From the NCBI GenBank assembly GCA_024803745.1, contig JANJXV010000024.1:6108106-6172105 (forward strand): a DNA stretch of 64,000 nucleotides, given 5' to 3'. The DNA comes from Megascapheus bottae. Lineage: Eukaryota; Chordata; Mammalia; Rodentia; Geomyidae. The notes below the pieces were generated by a model, which worked only from the letters and a program-made list of their open reading frames with translations, searched no databases and was not told where the DNA came from. Positions within the stretch are counted from its first letter, which is position 1. Each line of letters opens with the position of its first letter. The translations under genes and the position numbers were made by a program. Positions 56,184 to 64,000 of this stretch are shown in pieces.

Positions 56184-58154
56184 TCTACCTTTGAAATACA
56201 CACCCGAATTCATCTCAGTGATTACTGACCTCTAATTTCACTAAACAGTGACCTTCAAATTATAAAGTTTTCTGATGTGAGTTCTGAATGATTTTTGTAT
56301 TTCAGTTACTATGTCCTTAATTCTCAAGATATGTGAACTCTACTTAGCACTATCTTCATATATACTTGATACAGTTTTTGATGATTTTATTATTCATCTT
56401 CATTATTTTTACTATAATGAGAACATAAATAATGCATTCTATTTTTATTCAAATAAAGTAGCAAATATTGACTGCATATTATGTGCCTTTGTGTTCTTAT
56501 TCCTGAAGCTACACAATAAATATCAAATCATTTACACATTTTTTAATTTTTTATGTTGTAGTCACTGACCACAAGTAAATGAATTGCCTCACTTTCACTA
56601 TAGGAGAAAGAAATTCTCATCCCAAACTAAAAGGAGTGAAGAATATATTCACTCATTGGATATATGCATATTTTTAGAAAAGCTCATCTTCTTGTACTAA
56701 TCTTCAGTAAACTAAATATATCGTTCAAGGGCAAATTAAACCCTAGCACATGAAATTTCTAAGACCACTGTAATGTCTTCTAGGCCCTCAATTTCCCTGG
56801 AAATAGAAACAGGTACCTTTGAGTTAAGTAAATCCCCTGAGTTTCCTCACTCTCTTTTGCTGTTTTATAAATTAATTTCCCAAGGCTCAATATTTAGGAA
56901 TATAATTATGTTGTGAACCAATTTTACCTACATATTCTAAAGTTTACCCTCTAATTTGTAGGCTGCCAATTATTTCTTCTTTTTTTCTAATTTTCTACTT
57001 AATTCCCTTCTTAATTGTGATAATACCAATAAAATAATCTATGATAATCCTTAAAACATTCTATGTTCTGTCAGCATAGATTATTAGCTCCTACCAGGAC
57101 ACTTATATACCCTTCTGATAATCTAGAGTGTAAATGCAAAGTGAACATTGTTCTCACTAATGGTCAAATAGGTTTTCTTTTAAAATATACCACATTATAT
57201 TTTCATTTTTCTAATGTTCCTGTGATATTAAAATTATGGCACACATTGTTTAGTTTTCAATCCTCTTTCTTCATCTTCTCCAGTTTCTTTGTTTCCAGAT
57301 TGTAGAAATGGTCATTTCCACAGACATTCACTCAATGAATATTTACACTTTGTCTGATGTTACCTATTTCAAGTCTACATTTAGTGTTATCTACTTAGTG
57401 TGTTCTGCTAAATTTTATTGTCTTTTAATCTCTTTCCCATTTCTATTTCTCACTCATAACTAGTGCTTTATCCACTTAACATTTCCTTAATAATTATTTC
57501 AAAATGTTCTCTAATATTCCATTTCCTGATGGTTTCTCCTCAAGCAAACTTATTTTATCTTCAAAGACTGACTTTCTTTGAAATGACTGTATATATATTA
57601 GATTTGTTTAATGTTTTATTTTCAGTGTCATCATTTGGAGACTTAACCCAATGGCAATTACATTGTTTGGCAACTGTTCTCAGTAAATGCCACATCTGAG
57701 ACCCCTGAAACTTTTGTTTATATGCTTCTTAATTTGAGGATTAGATAGGTTTTATACCTAAAAGTTAGAAAACACTGGTATTTTATTATTCTGCTTTTAT
57801 TGTTTTATTTGTTATAATCTTGGTCTTGGTTCCAACTCATTATCTCTGTTTTTCCATCAAGACTTTCACAATTATGTTGAATTATTTGGATTTTACTAGT
57901 TCATGTATTACTGGCATACAATGCTTTCTGGTGAGTTATTTTCATATTCTCATACTCCTTTGTCCACTTAATAATTTGTCATCTTGTTTGAAACTATTCC
58001 TTCATTTTCCTTATACAGATTATATATGTACTTTTTATTTAGAAATATTCCTGTATATTAAAAATTTCAAGGTAATTTTATCTATGATTCCTAAAAAAAT
58101 CCAATATACATCTCACCCACATGTATATATTTTTGTTTGTGTATTCCTATATAG
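56184..58154. other. Unassigned T-rich DNA
   Basis: Nearly 2 kb biased to T on the plus strand, with several short frames and no motifs. It may hide old antisense L1 sequence, but I cannot show this. Confidence 0.4.
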
Positions 58155-58237
58155 CATGTATGTATGTATGTGTGCATGTATGTATGTACATACATACGTA
58201 CGTACGCACGTATGTATGTATGTTTGTATGTATTTAT
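58155..58237. repeat. (GTAT)n / (GTAC) imperfect microsatellite
   Basis: Tetranucleotide tract whose centre, near 58187-58208 (GTACATACATACGTACGTAC), is self-complementary with the flanking GTAT units. It could fold into a hairpin. It inflates the open frame that runs through it. Confidence 0.93.
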
Positions 58238-58454
58238 TTGTGCCAGACCTGATGCTTGATCTCAGGGTTCAGGGCTCTGTCCATGAAGATTACGTTCAAG
58301 ACTAGCACTGTATTACTTGATTCACAAATCCACTTTCATATTTGTGTTGTTAATTGGAAATAAGGGTACCACAAACCTTGCTACTAGGCTGTCTTCAAAC
58401 TGCAATCCTTAAATAGTAATGAATGACAGGTGGGAGCCACCAGCGCCTGGCTTT
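58238..58454 (-). mobile_element. B1-like/Geo SINE, decayed
   Basis: TGCCAGACCTGATGCTTGAT, GACTAGCACTGTATTACTTG, GTTAATTGGAAATAAGGG and GGTGGGAGCCACCAGCGCCT. The last word is a well-kept B1-like 5' end. Confidence 0.85.
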
Positions 58455-59195
58455 ATTTTACTTCAAAAGCTCAATATTTATCCTGCCTATGTCATGGTTT
58501 CAATAACTCGGAACATGTCTATTGTTGTCCTGATTTTTCTGTTAGCATGATGATATAAACTCATGTCAAAAATCTGAATCAGAATGATGGCAAGTGGATC
58601 AATGGATCACTTAGAGTCCTTGTTTCAAAATAAACAACAATAAAAATCTTAAAAAATTTGTAGCTCTTATGGTAAATAATTTGCTCATTTTGTGTCTTGA
58701 TGTTATAGTTCTTATTTCTATTTTATTTCATTGTTTTATTTCTACACAGAGTTTTTTTATACATTTCTGGTTATTATTAGCAAATTCAATTTAATCTTTC
58801 CTATGAACTCATTAACTCAATGGCTGCTCTTACAATTTTTCATGATTACTAGGGGATGGCCATTAAATATTCCATTATGAGAGCCCTTAATATAGCAGAT
58901 CTGGTATTATTTTTATTCATGACAACTGTTATTAGTATTTGATCCTATGTACTGTCTTTAATTTTGCTTCTTTATCTAAAGAATAGTGCCTTTTAAATAT
59001 TACTTACAATCCTGAACTTCTTCACTATCCTCCCATCACATCTTTAGATGGTTTCTAATAGATGCTTTGGTCATAAAGATGTTTCTGGGATTCCTTCTGA
59101 GTTAGATGTTTTTGTTTTTCTTTTACATTCACTAAGTGCAAAACTCCCATCATCATGCTTTAAATCAAGTCTTAAAATGGGCCAATATTAGGTAA
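58455..59195. other. Unassigned T-rich DNA
   Basis: Nothing recognised with confidence. Confidence 0.4.
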
Positions 59196-59428
59196 ATAAG
59201 TTTGCCTTTTTTTTTTTTTGCTCGTCATGGGGCTTGAACTCAGGGGCTGGGCACTGTCCTTGGACACTTATGTCCAAGGCTAGTGCTCTGCCACCTGGAC
59301 CACAGAATTATATTACTTCCGGCTTTTTCTATGCATGTTGTACCTACAAAACAAACCCAGTGCATCGTGCATGCTAGGCAAGCACTCTACAACCAGGCTA
59401 AGCTCCTGGTCCCATAAGTTTGGTTTTA
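59196..59428 (-). mobile_element. IDL-Geo SINE with target duplication
   Basis: Element 59205-59413: T-tail, right monomer (TCATGGGGCTTGAACTCAGG, AAGGCTAGTGCTCTGCCACC), left monomer (CATGCTAGGCAAGCACTCTA, CTAAGCTCCTGGTCCC). Flanks ATAAGTTTGCCTTTT (59196) and ATAAGTTTGGTTTTA (59414). Confidence 0.92.
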
Positions 59429-59679
59429 TGAATACTATGAATAGATTTTCTGTCCTTCTATCAACAATGCATGGGTGTCTAGGCTTAAAGACATCAAAAG
59501 GCTTACACTACAGGAAGTTACAAATGACAAGCACACACTTGTTCAGAATGACATTCCTATTTATTTTCATTCAACAATCTCTGTCAGTAATGTAAGATGT
59601 GTGATGAAAATTAAGGATTTTCTCATTAGACAAAGTGAGCTTGTGTGTCCTTCTAGGATGATTTTCTTTTGCTGGTCTG
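59429..59679. other. Unassigned DNA
   Basis: Nothing recognised. Confidence 0.4.
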
Positions 59680-59911
59680 AAAAGAATGTTGGAGGGCCGG
59701 GAGTTTGGCCTAGTGGTTAAAGTGCTTGCCTAGCATGCATGAAGACCCGGGTTCGATTCCTCGGTACCACATACATAGAAAAAAGCCAGAAGTGGTGCTG
59801 AGGCTCAAGTGGTAGAGCTCTAGCCTTGAGAAAGTCCAAGGACAGTGCTCAGGCCCTGAGCTCAAGCCCAGGACTGGCAAAAAAAAAAAAAAAAAAAAAA
59901 AGAATGTTGGA
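59680..59911 (+). mobile_element. IDL-Geo SINE, youngest-looking copy
   Basis: Element 59694-59897, starting GGGCCGGGAGTTTGGCCTAG. B-box GGGTTCGATTCCTCGGTACC is at consensus. Right monomer: GAGGCTCAAGTGGTAGAGCT to AAGCCCAGGACTGGC. An unbroken A-tail of about 20 bases follows. Flanked by a perfect 14-bp duplication, AAAAGAATGTTGGA (59680-59693 and 59898-59911). The clean tail and identical flanks point to recent insertion. Confidence 0.97.
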
Positions 59912-60479
59912 ATTACGCCACGCTTTAGTATATTAGCTTCACATTTACCATTGTACCATAAGTAAACTATCTGATTCTCCATAAACAGTGTATTGAGACA
60001 TGGCACTCAAAGCTAAGGCTATGATGCTAGACTAGAATACTTACTAAAGGCCACAGGGTTGAAGGAGTGAAGAGATGTAGCCTAGATCTTCACTACTGCC
60101 CTTCCCAAGCTAAAAGCAGCAGTTTCTTTACATTACACACGCTGCAGGTTGTAAACATGTTTTCCACTTTAAAATCTCAGAAACAACATGTTCAAGAGCA
60201 AGCTTTAAATAATCACATTTGTCACATTTGTTATCAACAACACATCTTTCTTTTTGAAAAGTCAAACTAGTTCACATTTTGGGGTATTGGGTAAAACAGT
60301 CTTTTATTCATGCAGCTCCTGTGTTTGCATTTGACAGTTAACACATTGTCCTGTTTTTCTTTTACATTGCAAGTTTTGATGGTATTCAGTGATAAGGAAT
60401 AGTGACATGTTCTAATTATCAATACTTTGAATATCTTTTCCCTTTGGTTAAGTGTGTTCAAATATTTTACCCATTTTTT
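59912..60479. other. Unassigned DNA
   Basis: Nothing recognised with confidence. Confidence 0.4.
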
Positions 60480-60548
60480 TATTAAAGAGTTTATTAACAT
60501 TGAATTTTACATCTTATTTTAAAGGACGTGTTTAACAAACAAGTATGT
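60480..60548 (-). mobile_element. Old L1 3' UTR fragment (P/Q family)
   Basis: AACATTGAATTTTACATCTT, then ATTTTAAAGGACGTGTTTAA and CAAACAAGTAT match the 3' UTR of Q at 5500-5549. It shows that this UTR is a dispersed family. Confidence 0.65.
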
Positions 60549-61740
60549 GTTTTCATATTTTTGAACAATTATGCTTAATATCTTCAGTAAGTAGTTTCAA
60601 TAGTGTGAAAAATCATTTGTTTCAATGTGGTTGTTTATGCTCACAGTTTTAAATGTATTAATATTTTTAAATAATCTGAGGCTTGTTCAATTTAATACAA
60701 AAAGCATGTTTATGCATTATTATGGACTTATTATTAGGGGTGTTTACTTTGATTTCTTAGGTTCATTATGCAAGACCAATAAATTAAATACAATTTATAA
60801 TTTAATTGTCAAATGTAATATTATTTATTTATTTAATGTTTGGTTCTGTGGAACAAGGAAGCATATGACATGGTATATCCTTAAAATCTTCATTCCCAAA
60901 GTTAAGTGACTTTCCCAAGTCAGTGTAGGAACAAATCAAAGAACTGGTTATCTTTAAGTAAATACTAATAATTGTGACCTGTCTCTACTAATTAATAATA
61001 AGGGAAAATATAACAAATTATTAATGTAAAATAAGTGATTTTAAGTTAACATCATGCCTTATTGGCCACATTTTTATGAAGACCGTTAGCATGACTTGGG
61101 AACTGCACCTTATTGAGAAGGCAAATAGTGGAGCTAGGATTTAAATGCTGAGATACAGATCTTCAAATCTAAATTGCTTCTACTATATTACTTTGGTTTA
61201 TGTTATACACTGCAGCTTGATTTGGAAATATAGCTTATAAGGATCTGCTTTAAATACTCTATTCAAGAAAAAGATAAGGAAAATAAACAAATACAAAGTA
61301 TGTTATATGTGGAATCTGAGAACAATATAAAAGCTTATATTTCTTGACAAATGGATGGTTTAAGTGATATAAAGTATAGTATTTCAAATGGGGATGGTTA
61401 ACAAAATTCTCTACTTTGATCCTCAGACCAGCTACCAGAATTGATATGGCAGGCTTCATGACTTTGTACTTCATGAGGCTAATTTCTCAAATCAGCCAGG
61501 AACTGGCTCCAGAGGAAAGTTTATAGGATATTTGGATATTCTATTTTTATTATGTGCTCTCCAGTGTACTCAGTATGATTATAAAATGATTATAAAATCA
61601 CTCTTACAACCTTATGACCCTTATAGCATGAATTTAATCATTAGTTTACTTGATTGTGTACACTATCTTACATATGCAGAACTGCCTTATTACCACATAA
61701 TTTATGCAGACAAGATGAAGTTTTCTTATAACTGTCTTCC
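60549..61740. other. Unassigned AT-rich DNA
   Basis: Nothing recognised. Confidence 0.45.
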
Positions 61741-61977
61741 TTTTTTTAATCTAGATGTAGGACTAGAACTCTGGGCCTGGGCACTGTCCTTGGGCTCTTA
61801 TGCTCAAGGCTAGCACTCTACCACTTTGAGTCACTGCACCGCTTCCAGTTTTCTGGTGGTTCATTGGAGGTAAGAGTCTCAGAGACTTTCATACCCATCC
61901 TGGCAGTGAACCATGATCCTCAGATCTCAGCCTCCTGAGAAGCAAGGATTACAGGCATGAGCCAGTGCAGCCTGACT
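61741..61977 (-). mobile_element. B1-like/Geo dimeric SINE, well kept
   Basis: T-tail, right monomer (AGAACTCTGGGCCTGGGCAC, ATGCTCAAGGCTAGCACTCT), linker TGGTGGTTCATTGGAGGTAA, left monomer (ATGATCCTCAGATCTCAGCC, GGATTACAGGCATGAGCCAG). It is the clearest minus-strand example of the second dimer. Confidence 0.95.
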
Positions 61978-63455
61978 TATGACTTTATTACACTGCCTGA
62001 AATTAAAGAACTGTGTACTCTACAAGGTCATAATATTGACTCTGGGCATGAGGGTTTGGATCATCAGTGTTTTAAATACTCAGACTGATGGAGCAAACAA
62101 GAAATCATACATTGCTGTTCACTATGCTACACAAAGGAAAAAAATGGCTCTGGAGAGTCTGTAATATATAATTTACTGGCATAGGTCAAAAGTGGCACAT
62201 AATAATTTAGCTCTGAGATGACTGATCATAATTATAATTAGGTTCATGCAGCAGTTGATGTAAATAGGGAGAATAAAATGTATTTTATAATTGGCACGTT
62301 TTGAATATGGCCTTGCTCACCTAGTTGATTTGGGGAACTGAGTGGTCCAATCATTCAGGGGTAACCATATTTGGAAATGGAACATGGCGGGCAAGAAAGT
62401 GCTGGTTATCAGATCAACCAAACCAGTTTTTCAGTCAATTTCTACTTCATATCTTTCATTCGGTTCATCAAAGCTTTAGCAAAACTGCATCATGGCTTCT
62501 AAAATTATATATCCAGTCCAAGTTTTAAAATTTCTGATATTCTATTCAGTGATTATATTCATACTAATGTATATATTATATACATGTAGGTAATGTAAAA
62601 CTTTATATATATAATATATGTAAACTTCTTTTACTTCTTTCAAAAAAGTATTCCTTAGTACTCAAAATTAATAGAAATAAGACCTTTGCTGTAAGTATTA
62701 AAATATCAAATTTCTCTTTAGGGAATACAAAATCCTCTAACTTTTCTTATATGCCTTTTCCTGATACATTTTCTAATTTATCTTTGCATCCATGAATATA
62801 TGCATTCAATATTCAGTACTTTGTATAATTTATGTGACTAAACTTTAAGTGAGTATTTTTGTCCTCTAAATGGCTGTTGTTGGGCCTACTCTATAGGAAA
62901 AAACAATCTTCAAATAATTTGTTTTCTAGGTTGGTCAAAATAGAATGATTTACTTTTCCATTAGATATTGCACACTTCCTGCTCTACTTTTTCTTGCTTT
63001 AAAAATTGTTCAGTTTTACCTAAGATTAAATTATTGCACATTATATTATTTGAGTTTCATAACTTTCAAAAATTTCAATTGTTATCAGGTTAAATTTTTC
63101 TTCATATATAGTCAATTGTTCTGTGTCCTTGCAATGCAGTGTAGTATAGTAGTTATGATTCTTACCATTGCATGGTAATTAGCTAAGTTACACCAGAAAT
63201 CTGTCATGTTTCCAAGAAGTAAAATGAGAAAGAAGTTTCCACAAGGAAAATTTAGATTTAATGTAATTTTTATAATACCTGCAAAATATAGATGATCCAT
63301 AGTTTTTTAAATAAATGAAGTTTTGAATTATAGCATGTAAGGTAAAATGAATTAAATAGTATCAAAATGCATTGTCAGCAGTTAACAGCAGATTATACAC
63401 GTAAACGTTTTTCAGTCTGAATGAATAAATTATGGAATGCCTGTATGTTAAACAC

Positions 63456-63458
<3 letters not shown>
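61978..63458. other. Unassigned AT-rich DNA
   Basis: Nothing recognised. AACATGGCGGG at 62381-62391 resembles the YY1 core, but there is no supported promoter nearby. Confidence 0.45.

Positions 63459-63515
<57 letters not shown>
63459..63515. repeat. (TG)n microsatellite, about 28 units
   Basis: Uninterrupted TG repeat, the longest TG tract in the window. Confidence 0.97.
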
Positions 63516-63517
<2 letters not shown>

Positions 63518-63616
63518 CAGTCTCATCACAATTTTCACTCCAGCATTAACATGTGATGCACATTTGGAAGTCATTTCATGTATGTGGTTCTAGTAGTTCA
63601 TGAAAATAAAACATAT

Positions 63617-63811
63617 GGGGCTGGGAGTTTGGCCTAGTGGTAGAGTGCTTGCCTAGCATGCACGAAGACCGGGGTTCGATTCCTCGGTACCACATATATA
63701 GAAAAAAGCCAGAAATGGTGCTGAGGCTCAAGTCGTAGAGCTCTAGCCTTGAGAAAGTCCAAGGACAGTGCTCAGGCCCTGAGCTCAAGCCCAGGACTGG
63801 CAAAAAAAAAA
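63617..63811 (+). mobile_element. IDL-Geo dimeric SINE, young
   Basis: GGGGCTGGGAGTTTGGCCTA, GCTTGCCTAGCATGCACGAA, GGGTTCGATTCCTCGGTACC, right monomer to AAGCCCAGGACTGGC and ten As. Very close to the copy at 59694. The flanks share only AAAACAT, so the duplication is short or unclear. Confidence 0.95.
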
Positions 63812-64000
63812 CATGCATAGAGTCATGAAGTATTACATAGTTCCAACATGTTCCAAACACATACTGCGTCATCGTTATCACCTCTATTTACAATTCACAG
63901 GTCAAACCAAAATGATATGGATTTTTTAATTTAATATTTTTAATTTAATGTTTTTAATATGCTTGTAGGTCAACCATTGCCTCCTGATAAGGAATCTGCT
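63812..64000. other. Unassigned DNA
   Basis: Nothing recognised. Confidence 0.4.

Noticed and set aside
57820..58305. 161-codon plus-strand frame
   Set aside because: Its second half is coded by the GTAT microsatellite and antisense SINE; the first half shows no domain. Length alone is not evidence.
59694..59770. tRNA gene
   Set aside because: The tRNA-like part has Pol III boxes but is the left half of a dispersed dimeric SINE with an A-tail and target duplication.
62381..62391. YY1-type promoter element
   Set aside because: A single 11-base match in AT-rich DNA with no transcript, CpG island or L1 5' end next to it.
63362..63574. Short protein with a Thr-His run
   Set aside because: The run is simply the (TG)n microsatellite read on the minus strand.

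Overview
The window reads as AT-rich mammalian intergenic DNA, most likely from a rodent of the superfamily Geomyoidea (pocket mice, kangaroo rats, pocket gophers). The lineage call rests on about a dozen copies of a two-part SINE: an ID-like, tRNA-derived left half joined to a second half that matches what I know as IDL-Geo. It also rests on many copies of a rodent-type LINE-1. I find no convincing host protein-coding gene, exon, CpG island or functional RNA gene. The long open frames are decayed LINE-1 ORF2 pieces or chance frames in repeats.

Layout: 1-5490 is mostly unassigned DNA with two (TG)n tracts, one dimeric SINE and very old L1 scraps. 5490-13908 is a nested LINE-1 cluster. An old L1 (called Q) was entered by a second L1 of the same family (P), whose 5' part is inverted. 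P was then entered by a younger L1 (Y, 7289-10161, 16-bp target-site duplication) and carries an internal L1 fragment (A, 5812-6779) in its 3' UTR. 13909-19716 is unassigned DNA with five SINEs. 19717-21321 is a young L1 interrupted by a solo, ERVK-like LTR. 23422-25384 holds two old L1s fused head to head.

26541-44400 alternates SINEs, L1 3' ends and unassigned DNA. It includes an apparent SINE-L1 chimera between one pair of target-site duplications (36146-37562). 45965-55612 holds more plus-strand L1 3' ends, among them a 1.17-kb copy at 53986 followed by two further 3' ends. 55950-64000 is unassigned T-rich DNA with SINEs. The youngest-looking SINE sits at 59694-59897 with a perfect 14-bp duplication.

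The elements work together only as a retrotransposition record: L1 machinery moved its own transcripts and the SINEs. The most interesting signals are the breakpoints. Three L1s share one 5' truncation zone and two share another, and one of these breakpoints is where a SINE is joined. Other signals are a lossless inversion in P and an L1 fragment inserted with no tail and no duplication. I see no clear previously undescribed functional system; all element names are by recognition, without database comparison.
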